Positions 1 through 7,822 are shown, counted from the first letter of the stretch. The stretch: 12,695 bases of DNA from Bacillota bacterium (GCA_023457235.1 JAEWMK010000363.1:1-12695); one strand, 5' to 3'. Notes: a model not told the origin generated them from the letters alone. Program-made: numbers and translations.

Positions 1-1416
1 GTTATACCCGATGTCCCGTTAAAGATTCAAACCGTACAAGGACCGTGGGAACCAAAAAACTATGGGGAAGGATATCATGGATTGACAACTGCAAGGGTTG
101 CACTAGCCAAATCTTATAATATCCCTACCGCTAAAATATATGCATCCATTATTAACAAAGACCCTGCCGGATATTTAGAGAAAATGGGCTTTAGCACATT
201 AACGAATGGAGACAAATCCCACCTATCCATGGCTCTTGGTGCAATGGATAAAGGAGTAACGATTGAAGAAAACGTAAATGCTTATTCAACCTTTGCAAAT
301 GGCGGAAAATTCATTGATGCTTATATGATCGAAAAAATCGAAACAAAAGATGGAGAGGTCATTTATCAGCACACTCCTAATCCCGTGGATGTTTTTTCAC
401 CACAAGCTGCTTATTTAACAATTGATATGATGAGAGATGTATTAACAAAAGGAACAGCTGCCGGCGTGCCTGGTAAGTTAAAGTTCAAGGCAGACTGGGC
501 CGGAAAAACAGGTACTTCTCAGGACTATAAGGATTCATGGTTTGTAGCTACAAATCCGAAAGTAACATTCGGCTTATGGATGGGCTATGATACACCAAAA
601 TCGTTAGAAAAAAGCTATAAAGGATATTCCTATTCTCAACGCAATCAAAAGCTGTGGGCTGAATTAATGAATGGTGTGTATGATGTAAAACCAGAAGTAG
701 TAGCAACATCCGAGAAATTCAACATGCCTAGTGGTATTGTTCGAAAATCCTATTGTATGGTTAGTGGAAAATTGCCATCAAATCTATGTGAGAGAGCGGG
801 TTTAGTTGCAAGCGACCTATTTATTTCCAAATATGCTCCTACTGAAGTAGACAATAGTTTAATCGAAGGCACCTATATTGTCATAGGTGACAAGTATTAT
901 AAAGCACCAGAAGGTTTCCCAGAGGAGTTTTCAACAAAAGGCGTTATGTTGAATCCAGAATACTTAAAAAGTAAGGACTTAGCTGAGGTACAAGATATCA
1001 GTTATCTTATTTCTAATAGATCAACATGGAAAAATATTATTGTTCCTGAAAAAGAAGCAGTTACTGATAATGGAAAGGTCCCTAGTTCGATTAAAAATAT
1101 CCAGCTAAATGGAAAGGTACTAACATGGGAAAATGTTCAGGATTCTGATATAGTCGGCTACCGTATATATAAAGCAAATAGCCCTACAGATCCATTTAGT
1201 AAGATTGCAAGTATTCCAAAAACATCTGAACTATCTTTCCAAGTATCAAACGCAAATGCAATTTATTATGTAACAGCAATTGATGTAGCTGGAAACGAAT
1301 CAACTCCATCAAAGGAAGTTTCTTCAGGTGATCACAATGACAGTGATTCAGATGATAATGAAGAGCCTAGTGATAATTTGAATAAAATACCTGACCCAAT
1401 AGATCATATTAATTAG
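1..1416 (+). CDS. Class A penicillin-binding protein (PBP1A family), C-terminal part, 5' end outside window
   Basis: This is the C-terminal part of a bifunctional peptidoglycan synthase that polymerises and cross-links the cell wall outside the membrane. The reading frame is open from base 1, so the TTG at 82 is not a real start: the residues before it (for example GPWEPKNYGEGYHG) continue the transpeptidase domain. The second active-site motif SxN is SYN at bases 112-120, and the KTGT motif starts at base 505. The catalytic SxxK and the glycosyltransferase domain lie upstream of the window. After the transpeptidase comes a segment with two cysteines 11 residues apart (SYCMVSGKLPSNLC), then a fibronectin type III domain (about 1078-1326), then an Asp/Ser-rich hydrophilic tail. 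The layout resembles Bacillus PonA (PBP1), but without the N-terminus the paralogue cannot be fixed. It converges on the transporter operon and has no visible functional link to it. Confidence 0.93.
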   Translation, partial: VIPDVPLKIQTVQGPWEPKNYGEGYHGLTTARVALAKSYNIPTAKIYASIINKDPAGYLEKMGFSTLTNGDKSHLSMALGAMDKGVTIEENVNAYSTFANGGKFIDAYMIEKIETKDGEVIYQHTPNPVDVFSPQAAYLTIDMMRDVLTKGTAAGVPGKLKFKADWAGKTGTSQDYKDSWFVATNPKVTFGLWMGYDTPKSLEKSYKGYSYSQRNQKLWAELMNGVYDVKPEVVATSEKFNMPSGIVRKSYCMVSGKLPSNLCERAGLVASDLFISKYAPTEVDNSLIEGTYIVIGDKYYKAPEGFPEEFSTKGVMLNPEYLKSKDLAEVQDISYLISNRSTWKNIIVPEKEAVTDNGKVPSSIKNIQLNGKVLTWENVQDSDIVGYRIYKANSPTDPFSKIASIPKTSELSFQVSNANAIYYVTAIDVAGNESTPSKEVSSGDHNDSDSDDNEEPSDNLNKIPDPIDHIN

Positions 1417-1422
1417 TTAATA

Positions 1423-1458
1423 AATCAAACCACCCTTTCATCAAAGGGTGGTTTGATT
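1423..1458. terminator. Bidirectional intrinsic terminator between convergent genes
   Basis: A perfect 16-bp inverted repeat (arms 1423-1438 and 1443-1458) has a four-base loop and a GC-rich core, ACCACCC/GGGTGGT. Read on the minus strand the stem runs into TTTATTAACTAATTAA. Read on the plus strand the U residues lie mostly in the distal arm. It can serve both the PBP gene (stop at 1416) and the transporter operon. The stop codon of the minus-strand NTPase gene (1441-1443) sits in the loop. Confidence 0.85.
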
Positions 1459-1980
1459 CATGGCTAAATCTAAATTTTTTAAAGCATTTCTTATATTTTT
1501 ATACGCTGCATCTCTATTATCTTTAGTAATATAATGAACCTCAACATCTTTCCTTTTTTTAATTGTATCTAAAAATAAAGAAGATTTATCCTTTATTACG
1601 CCAACTACCGGATACTTTAAATTTAAGCATTCATATACAGCCTCATGAAATTTGTATGCGTCATTTTCAAATGTTCCTAATTCATCCATTATAATTATAT
1701 TTTGGGAACTGTCTATACAATCCCTTAGTATCTCTACACCCGTCTTATCAAACGACTCACTGATTCCTTCTAACTTATTATTGCTAGATTTTTTACAAAT
1801 ATATACTTTCTCATCTATTCTAAAATTAGAATTTAAGCTATAAAAATAGAACTGCCGATGTTCGTTTTTTTCCAATAGAGTTTTAAATCCACAAATTTTA
1901 CCACTAAAATCTTGGATTATTCTATTAATGATTGTACTTTTCCCAATTTGTTTTTCACCTGTTATAAATATATTGTTCAC
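1441..1980 (-). CDS. THEP1-like P-loop nucleoside-triphosphatase, last gene of the Moco-riboswitch operon
   Basis: This small cytosolic P-loop NTPase has 179 residues. It has a Walker A motif at residues 8-15 (GEKQIGKS), a Walker B at about 95-100 (IIIMDE, followed by LG), and a late segment DVEVHYITKDNRD. Motif order and length fit the THEP1/NTPase_1 family, whose physiological substrate is not established. The start is GTG at 1980, three bases after the TAA of the binding-protein gene and in the same frame, so the start cannot lie further upstream. Only AAAAGG precedes it, so translation probably depends on coupling to the upstream gene. The last residues (NQTTL) are encoded inside the operon's terminator stem. 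Because a Moco-type leader controls the operon, a role in molybdenum or pterin metabolism is a fair inference; MobB, which works in Moco dinucleotide synthesis, is also a small P-loop protein. Nothing in the sequence proves it. Confidence 0.8.
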   Translation of the reverse strand: MNNIFITGEKQIGKSTIINRIIQDFSGKICGFKTLLEKNEHRQFYFYSLNSNFRIDEKVYICKKSSNNKLEGISESFDKTGVEILRDCIDSSQNIIIMDELGTFENDAYKFHEAVYECLNLKYPVVGVIKDKSSLFLDTIKKRKDVEVHYITKDNRDAAYKNIRNALKNLDLAMNQTTL

Positions 1981-1983
1981 CTT

Positions 1984-3075
1984 TTATCGCACTGCCCTTT
2001 CCAATATGTCTTTAATTTCTCCTTCTTTCATTTCATATTCAAAAAATAAATCCATAAATTCAACTAGTTCCTTTTCTAAATCAATTTCATATACATTAGG
2101 ATATAATAAATTTCCTAGCCATTGTAGTCCCATTAAGCGCATTACTGAAGGCGGTCCATTAAACCAATCATACGGTCCATATGGTATCTCAAATACTTCT
2201 TGATTTTTCACAGCATTTATATTGCTCCATCTAGGATGAGTAAGAATCGAATGATAGACTTCATGATTTTCAGAAAATGAGGAGCTAATAATAATAATGT
2301 CAGGGTCCCAGTCGATAACATGTTCCAGTGACACTTGCATCCTTCGAACATTTACATTCTTGTTAGACTCAGCGACATTTACGCCACCTACATAATCAAT
2401 AATTTCTGTGTTAATTGAACCAGTTGGCACGGTTTCTAAGCCTTCCGTTCCTGCTGCATAATATATACGCACCTTATCAACATCTTTAATTAAATTTGCT
2501 TTATTCCTTACATCATCTGTAATTTTCTTACTATAATTTGCCAATATTTTTGCTCTATCTTCCATTCCTAATAAATCTCCAAGAAATAAATAAGCTTCAT
2601 CCTGCTTCGATAAAGAACCATCTACCATAATAACCGGAATGCCGAATAGTTTTTCAATTTCATCAGACTCAGCAATGTATCCCTCACTAACATCACCCAT
2701 GTTTATAATAATATCAGGATCCTCCATTAATATTTCTTCTATATTCACAGAATTTGGACCTCTCCATCTACCTAATATAGGTAAATTCTGATACTCTTCT
2801 TTAATAAATTGTTTTTCTGAACCCAGTTCTGAATTCCATCCAGCCAATTTTTGCGGAGCTAGTGTATATAAAAAAATGGATCCAATCTCATTAATTGTGT
2901 ATATTTTATTTATCTCAGCTGGAGTGGTTACTTCTCTGCCCGCCATATCTTTAATTGTTTTTCCTTCAATACCGACTGTATCTGTAGGGATAGCACTACC
3001 ATTACCACTACATCCGCTAAATAAGAGTATTATCACAAAGCCAATTAGTAAAATCATAAATCTTTTATACAACAT
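1984..3075 (-). CDS. Substrate-binding lipoprotein of a Fec/BtuF-type ABC transporter (probable molybdate/tungstate)
   Basis: This is an extracytoplasmic binding protein that would capture the substrate and deliver it to the FecCD-type permease. The 363-residue product starts with a basic, hydrophobic lipoprotein signal with lipobox LFSGC, so Cys22 should be lipidated and the protein anchored outside the membrane. The body opens with KDMAGREVTTPAEINKIY, typical of the class III (FepB/BtuF) fold. Other family segments are VNIEEILMEDPDIIINMG and DWDPDIIIISSS. ATG at 3075 has AAAGGAGA seven bases upstream. The gap to the ATPase gene is 36 bp and to the NTPase gene 3 bp. Domain searches would call it an iron-siderophore or B12 binding protein. 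The Moco-type leader points instead to molybdate or tungstate, as for Haemophilus MolA, or to another Mo-related ligand. The ligand cannot be read from the sequence. Confidence 0.88.
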   Translation of the reverse strand: MLYKRFMILLIGFVIILLFSGCSGNGSAIPTDTVGIEGKTIKDMAGREVTTPAEINKIYTINEIGSIFLYTLAPQKLAGWNSELGSEKQFIKEEYQNLPILGRWRGPNSVNIEEILMEDPDIIINMGDVSEGYIAESDEIEKLFGIPVIMVDGSLSKQDEAYLFLGDLLGMEDRAKILANYSKKITDDVRNKANLIKDVDKVRIYYAAGTEGLETVPTGSINTEIIDYVGGVNVAESNKNVNVRRMQVSLEHVIDWDPDIIIISSSFSENHEVYHSILTHPRWSNINAVKNQEVFEIPYGPYDWFNGPPSVMRLMGLQWLGNLLYPNVYEIDLEKELVEFMDLFFEYEMKEGEIKDILERAVR

Positions 3076-3111
3076 GTTAATCTCCTTTCGAATTTTTCTT
3101 ATAACTTTAAA

Positions 3112-3888
3112 TTATAGAGAAACACATATCTTCACTTGGTGCTCTTCTGATATTGCTACATTCACGATATTTACATCTATTCCGTAAATCTCGTTTAATT
3201 TTTTATTTGTTACAATATCTGTCGGTTTTCCTATACTATATATTCCCTCATTTTCTAATATCACAACTTTCGTAGCATATCTAAGAGCATGATCGGGGTT
3301 ATGGGTAGATATAATAATAGCTAAACCATCATTAGTTATTTGTTTGATATGCTTTAATAGCTTAATTTGATTACCAAAGTCAAGATTAGATGTTGGTTCA
3401 TCCATTACTAATATTTTAGGTTTTTGTGCTAATGCCCTAGCTATAAGCACTAATTGTCTTTCTCCCCCACTAATTTCTGTATAGCTTTTGTCTTTTAAAT
3501 AGGAGATTTTTAATACATCCATCACCTCCATTACTATTTCTTTATCTTTATTGGAAGGCGTAGTATAAGGTTTAAGGTAAGCCGTCCTTCCCATTAGAAT
3601 TACATCCATAACTTTAAAAGGAAATGGCGGGATGTGGTTTTGTGGAACATAACCGATAATTTTAGCTAATTTTTGGCGAGACCAATTTTTTATATCCTGA
3701 TCATCAATTAATATTTCTCCATCCTTTACATGAAGCAAACCTAATAACGCTTTAAAAAGTGTTGTTTTACCGATTCCATTTGGTCCTAGTAAAGCAAGCA
3801 TCTCCCCCGATTCAATAGAAAATGTTAAGTTATTAAAAATCAGTTGATTTTTATACCCGAAGCATAAATTTTTTACTTCAAATTTCAT
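3112..3888 (-). CDS. ABC transporter ATPase (FecE/BtuD/MolC type)
   Basis: This cytoplasmic ATPase of 258 residues powers the importer. All nucleotide-binding motifs are intact: Walker A GPNGIGKTT (about 35-43), a Q-loop in GYVPQNHIPP, signature ISGGERQ, Walker B KILVMDEPT with the D-loop SNLD, and the switch histidine in ISTHNP. I choose ATG at 3888 over an in-frame TTG at 3894. The ATG overlaps the permease stop as ATGA and sits six bases after GGAGAGG, whereas the TTG abuts that ribosome site directly. The ATGA overlap suggests translational coupling with the permease and a fixed subunit ratio. The family includes iron-siderophore, haem, B12 and molybdate (MolC) ATPases, which sequence alone does not separate. 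Confidence 0.93.
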   Translation of the reverse strand: MKFEVKNLCFGYKNQLIFNNLTFSIESGEMLALLGPNGIGKTTLFKALLGLLHVKDGEILIDDQDIKNWSRQKLAKIIGYVPQNHIPPFPFKVMDVILMGRTAYLKPYTTPSNKDKEIVMEVMDVLKISYLKDKSYTEISGGERQLVLIARALAQKPKILVMDEPTSNLDFGNQIKLLKHIKQITNDGLAIIISTHNPDHALRYATKVVILENEGIYSIGKPTDIVTNKKLNEIYGIDVNIVNVAISEEHQVKICVSL

Positions 3889-4913
3889 ATCCAACCTCTC
3901 CTTGAATAGGTTAATAAATAGATAAAAAATGGAGCACCAATGATGGAGGTAAGAATACCTAATGGTATTTCAGTAGGTAATATAATCCTCGCTAAAGTAT
4001 CAACTAATAACAGAAATGCCCCCCCTAAAATAAATGATACTGGTAGTAAAGTTTTATAGTTTGGGCCAACAAGCAATCTAGCAAAATGAGGAATTACCAG
4101 CCCAATCCACCCAATCACCCCACTTATTGCTACTACAGATGCAGTTAACAATGTTGAGGATAAAATTACTATAAATCTTAACCTTTTTGTATCTACACCA
4201 AGAGTTTGAGCTTCTTCATCACCAAATGACATAATATTTAAACGCCAGCGAACTATATATAAAAATATACTGCCTATAAAAAGTGGAAAAAGTATAAAAT
4301 AAATATCATTTATTGTAATTGTTGCCAAACTTCCCATTAGCCAAAAAGTAATGGCTGGGAGTTTCTCATAAGGGTCTGCTACATATTTGAGTAACGATAT
4401 AAAAGAAGAAAATAAAGTTCCAATTATCATTCCTGTTAATATAAGAGCAAGAGTTGGATCTCCTTTTTTAAGGTTTTCCCCAATCAAATATGTAATAAAA
4501 ACAGCAAACAAACTGAAAAAAAACGCCATTAGTTGTATCCCTACGTTACTAAAAGAAAAAATAATAGCCAATGCTGCCCCAAATCCTGCACCAGCTGATG
4601 CCCCAACAATATCAGGAGAAACTAGTGGGTTTTTAAATATTCCTTGATAGGCAGCCCCTGATGATGCTAATGCTGCCCCTACAGCAATAGCTCCTAAAAT
4701 TCTTGGTATTCTTATGTTTAAAATAACAGTATCTACAGCCTCAGGTAGATGAGAATCAAATGAAAAAAGCTTTGATAGGATTAGCATTATAATGTCTTTA
4801 ACAGATATATCATATCTTCCGACAGATAATGAAAAGACAGCTAGACAAATTAAGAATACTAGAAGGAAACAAATGATAATTTTATTTGCGTTTGAACTTT
4901 TATCTCGTCTCAC
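3885..4913 (-). CDS. FecCD-family ABC transporter permease (probable MolB-like molybdate/tungstate permease)
   Basis: This polytopic membrane permease of 342 residues is highly hydrophobic throughout, with about nine or ten membrane segments expected for BtuC/FecCD proteins. Family hallmarks are visible: YQGIFKNPLVSPDIVGASAGAG near residues 90-110, and in the C-terminal half GVIGWIGLVIPHFARLLVGP followed by LLLVDTLAR. The start is GTG at 4913 with AAGGTGG six bases upstream. It is the first gene of the operon and lies directly behind the riboswitch terminator, so the switch decides whether the operon is read. Family members import chelated iron, haem, B12 or, as in Haemophilus MolB, molybdate and tungstate. 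The Moco-type leader and nearby nitrate reductase genes favour a Mo/W substrate. Confidence 0.9.
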   Translation of the reverse strand: MRRDKSSNANKIIICFLLVFLICLAVFSLSVGRYDISVKDIIMLILSKLFSFDSHLPEAVDTVILNIRIPRILGAIAVGAALASSGAAYQGIFKNPLVSPDIVGASAGAGFGAALAIIFSFSNVGIQLMAFFFSLFAVFITYLIGENLKKGDPTLALILTGMIIGTLFSSFISLLKYVADPYEKLPAITFWLMGSLATITINDIYFILFPLFIGSIFLYIVRWRLNIMSFGDEEAQTLGVDTKRLRFIVILSSTLLTASVVAISGVIGWIGLVIPHFARLLVGPNYKTLLPVSFILGGAFLLLVDTLARIILPTEIPLGILTSIIGAPFFIYLLTYSRRGWI

Positions 4914-4930
4914 AAAATTCCACCTTTCAT

Positions 4931-4969
4931 AAAAAAAATCCTAGTGTAAAAAAAAGACACTAGGACTTT
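4931..4969 (-). terminator. Intrinsic terminator of the Moco-riboswitch leader (attenuator)
   Basis: Minus-strand arms TCCTAGTGT (4965-4957) and ACACTAGGA (4947-4939) form nine perfect pairs, extended by G-U and A-U pairs at the base. A run of eight U follows (4938-4931). It ends 18 bases before the permease GTG, so when it forms, none of the operon is transcribed. The 5' arm is also part of a possible antiterminator: the closing strand of the aptamer, GGAGACAC (4995-4988), can pair with GTGTCTTT (4960-4953). Aptamer closure would therefore free the terminator, giving an OFF switch on ligand binding. Confidence 0.88.
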
Positions 4970-4989
4970 GTGTGGCTAAAGTTCAAAGT

Positions 4990-5099
4990 GTCTCCTTTGC
5001 AAAAAGGCAGGCATCCATATTTCTATAAATACCCTGTGGGTTAAAACCCAGGTCAATTAACCTTAGATATATTCCTTAGGTAAAAACTGACTCGGAGAC
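4990..5099 (-). promoter_or_regulatory. Moco (molybdenum cofactor) riboswitch aptamer, possibly the tungsten-cofactor variant
   Basis: On the minus strand a closing helix GTCTCC (5099-5094) / GGAGAC (4995-4990) encloses segments that follow the order of the E. coli moaA Moco aptamer as I recall it: GACCTGGGT, then CACAGGGTA, a small AU-rich hairpin (TATTT/AAATA), then GCCTGC-loop-GCAAAGG. The E. coli counterpart of the last helix is GCCTCC-loop-GGAAAGG, so a C-G pair is swapped for G-C, a compensatory change. The stem between the two CCTG/CAGG strands is only GGGTT/AACCC, and an extra hairpin lies near the 5' side. The known aptamer senses molybdenum cofactor and usually represses Mo uptake, cofactor synthesis or Mo enzymes. 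The B12 box of cobalamin riboswitches is absent. The assignment is by eye; a covariance-model search was not run. Confidence 0.82.
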
Positions 5100-5103
5100 T
5101 ATC

Positions 5104-5132
5104 TATTTATCGATTTTTTTCAGAACTGTCAA
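5104..5132 (-). promoter_or_regulatory. Sigma-A type promoter of the Moco-riboswitch operon
   Basis: A perfect -35 TTGACA (5132-5127) is separated by exactly 17 bp from -10 TAAATA (5109-5104). The expected start is at about 5097-5099, so the RNA begins essentially at the first base of the aptamer's closing helix. No operator is evident, which fits control mainly by the riboswitch after initiation. Confidence 0.82.
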
Positions 5133-5161
5133 TTTGTTTATACATCTCATCCTTTAATTTT

Positions 5162-7822
5162 CTATTTACTATGAGCTATCGAAAGACTTGTGTCACTGTA
5201 TTGAGTATATAAATATTCATCAATCTTTTCTACTGGTAATGGTTTGCTTATATAATATCCCTGTCCAATATCACAATGATATTGTTTTAAATAAATCATT
5301 TGTTCCCCTGTTTCTATTCCTTCTGCAACAACTTTCATATTTAAAGACTTAGCTAAACAAATAATCGCATTTGTCATTAAAAAAGAAGAAATATGATCAG
5401 ATTTACCAATATTATTAATAAAGGATTTATCAATTTTTAATGTATCCACAGGGAGTTTATCCAAATATTGCAGCGAACTATAACCTGTACCAAAATCATC
5501 AATAGCTATACTTATACCTAATTCTTTTAAAGCATATAATTGTTTTAATATTTGTTCTTCAGATAACATCGAAATACTTTCTGTAATTTCTATTTCTAAA
5601 AACTTTGGTTCTAAATTCACTTCTTTTAAAATACCATTAATCATTTTAACCAAATTAGGTTGTTTAAATTGATGGGCTGACAAGTTGACAGATATAACAA
5701 AGTTAGAGTAACCCGCTTCATGCCACTTTTTATTTTGACTACAGGCTTCCTTTAACACCCATTCGCCAATTTTATCAATCAAACTGGTTTCCTCTGCTAG
5801 TGGGATAAATTCACCTGGTGAAATGATTCCTATTTTCGGATGGTCCCAGCGAATTAAGGCTTCACAACCAACTACTTTGTTAGTAAAGAGGTCAACTTTC
5901 GGTTGGTAAAAAAGAATGAATTCTTCATTATCAATAGCTTTACGAAGTTCCATTTCTAAAGTCATAATTCGGTCTGTGTTCTCCCTCATATGTTTTTCAT
6001 AAAAGGAAAACCCATCTTTTCCATTTTCTTTACACCAATACATGGCAATATCTGCATTCTGCATAAGTGTTTCAACTGAATTACCATGTTCAGGATAAAA
6101 GCTGATTCCGATACTGCATGTAATTAAAATTTCCTTTTTAGCGACATAAAATGGTTGTTTAATTCTTTTTAAAATATCTTTTGCAAGATTTTCTATATTA
6201 TCCTTATTATTGGATCGAACTAGAATTGTAAATTCATCTCCACCCTGACGAGAAACAATTGCATTCTTATCAACAACCTTTTTTAATCTCTTCGCAACTA
6301 ATTTAATGAGTTTATCACCAAGACTATGACCCAACGAGTCATTAATATATTTAAAGCGGTCCAAATCGATAAATAAAACCGCTACGCTTTCTTTTCTATC
6401 GATTGCCCGTTGTAGCTCATATTCAAATACCCTTCGATTAGATAAATGAGTCAAATGGTCTTGGGTTGCCAAGCGTTCCATCTCTTCCTCTGCTTGCTTT
6501 CGCTTCGTGATATCGTTTCGAATGGTTAGATATTGGTAGGGATCTCCTTTACTATTTATAAATGGAATAATTGTCGTATCAGTCCAGTAATAGCTGCCGT
6601 CTTTGGTCCGATTTCTAACTTGTCCTTCCCACACACGGCCTGCTGTAATCGTTTCCCAAAGATTCTGGAAAAACTCCCTTTTATGATAGCCGGAATTAAT
6701 CGCCTTGTAGGTTTGCCCGATTAACTCCTCTTTTGTGAATTTAGACATTTCACAAAATCTTTCATTCACATATTGGATGACTCCTTTGTTATTTGCGATT
6801 TCAACAATACTTGATCGATCCAGTGCAGCTTTAATATCATTCAATTCTTTATAAGTGTGCTCAAGTTCATTTTTTGAATTTTCTTGATCCGTGATATCGC
6901 GGAAAACGGTAAGATAGGCACTGTCATCCGCTATATCAAAAGGAATCGTATTAACCTCTACGATGATTGTTTCACCTTTCTTATTAACCCACTTCTCTTC
7001 TTTAAGATCAATAACTTGTCTTTTATCATAAACAGGAAGTAGACGCTTCTCAGCCTGGGCATGATAATCAGGATGGACATAAGTAAATACATCCTTTCCA
7101 ATCAAGTCTCTTTCTTCCATAAAGCCTAGTACTTGTAAAGCATACTGATTAACAAAGCTTACTTTATTATTTTTGACCATTATGATTCCGATTGGAGAGT
7201 GTTTAATCAAGAGGCGATATTTCCTTTCGCTTTTCGATAAACCACTTACCAATCTCCATATGACAAACAAGATAATTAAAAACAAAATATTGGTAAAAGC
7301 AAGAACAATGTTTTCCGTTGTTAATCCTTGCACACTTTGATTCCCTTTTCTCTCAATTAAAGACACAATAATATCGAGGGAATTAATCATGTGGTCACTT
7401 TTTGTATTGATTTGTTCAAGGAGCAGCTCTTCCTTGCCCGCTACAGTGATAATTTGGTTTATATCAATCTGCAACATGCGCCACTGATCCTCAACTTTTT
7501 TTAAATGCTTATCCAGATCGGAAGCCGCACCCTTGTCAAGTCCTAAATTTTCCTTAACACTAAGCAGGCCTTCTAAATTATCCTGAAATTCCTTTCCCGT
7601 TTCTACAATTTCATCTCTAGTACCTTCCTCATTCATATAAACGTACTCCATCACCTTTTTACTAATTTTTTCTGTAAGCATTCTTTCTCGACCAGCCACA
7701 TTGATTAATAGACTGATATTCTTATCAGTTGCCATGGAACTTGTAAACAAAAAATATCCCGATATAGAAACAATAAAAATTAGGAAAAAAAATATCGCTA
7801 TTTTAAAATAAAGTGGCCGCAA
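5162..7822 (-). CDS. Membrane sensor GGDEF-EAL protein (PilJ/NarX-like sensor, two PAS, diguanylate cyclase and c-di-GMP phosphodiesterase)
   Basis: This 886-residue protein probably makes and/or degrades cyclic di-GMP in response to an external signal. Residues 8-28 form a membrane segment. Residues about 30-170 are an extracytoplasmic PilJ-like helical domain containing INVAGRERMLTEKISKK, whose GxxRM core (Arg47) resembles the nitrate-binding P-box of NarX/NarQ. A second membrane segment spans about 173-193. PAS domains follow at about 198-310 and 325-440. The GGDEF domain (about 450-610) has intact RQGGDEF at 525-531 but no RxxD inhibitory site before it (DKNA instead). The EAL domain (about 625-875) keeps CEALIRW, VNLSAHQF, EITES, DDFGTGYSSL, KIDKSF and AEGIET, so it should be catalytic. 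The start is TTG at 7822, seven bases after GAGGGG; no upstream ATG fits better. There is no clear terminator after it, but readthrough would meet the riboswitch attenuator. Confidence 0.93.
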   Translation of the reverse strand: MRPLYFKIAIFFFLIFIVSISGYFLFTSSMATDKNISLLINVAGRERMLTEKISKKVMEYVYMNEEGTRDEIVETGKEFQDNLEGLLSVKENLGLDKGAASDLDKHLKKVEDQWRMLQIDINQIITVAGKEELLLEQINTKSDHMINSLDIIVSLIERKGNQSVQGLTTENIVLAFTNILFLIILFVIWRLVSGLSKSERKYRLLIKHSPIGIIMVKNNKVSFVNQYALQVLGFMEERDLIGKDVFTYVHPDYHAQAEKRLLPVYDKRQVIDLKEEKWVNKKGETIIVEVNTIPFDIADDSAYLTVFRDITDQENSKNELEHTYKELNDIKAALDRSSIVEIANNKGVIQYVNERFCEMSKFTKEELIGQTYKAINSGYHKREFFQNLWETITAGRVWEGQVRNRTKDGSYYWTDTTIIPFINSKGDPYQYLTIRNDITKRKQAEEEMERLATQDHLTHLSNRRVFEYELQRAIDRKESVAVLFIDLDRFKYINDSLGHSLGDKLIKLVAKRLKKVVDKNAIVSRQGGDEFTILVRSNNKDNIENLAKDILKRIKQPFYVAKKEILITCSIGISFYPEHGNSVETLMQNADIAMYWCKENGKDGFSFYEKHMRENTDRIMTLEMELRKAIDNEEFILFYQPKVDLFTNKVVGCEALIRWDHPKIGIISPGEFIPLAEETSLIDKIGEWVLKEACSQNKKWHEAGYSNFVISVNLSAHQFKQPNLVKMINGILKEVNLEPKFLEIEITESISMLSEEQILKQLYALKELGISIAIDDFGTGYSSLQYLDKLPVDTLKIDKSFINNIGKSDHISSFLMTNAIICLAKSLNMKVVAEGIETGEQMIYLKQYHCDIGQGYYISKPLPVEKIDEYLYTQYSDTSLSIAHSK

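Noticed and set aside
82..1416. TTG at 82 as the start of a complete 444-residue PBP-like protein
   Set aside because: The frame is open to base 1 and the preceding residues continue the transpeptidase domain, so it is an internal codon of a truncated-by-window gene.
3889..3894. TTG at 3894 as the ATPase start
   Set aside because: It directly abuts GGAGAGG, with no room for the ribosome. ATG at 3888 has proper spacing and an ATGA overlap with the permease stop.
4914..5100. Cobalamin riboswitch or Fur-type iron control of the FecCD operon
   Set aside because: No B12 box (GCCACTG-like) and no Fur-like palindrome is seen near the promoter. The leader is short, and its conserved blocks follow the Moco motif.
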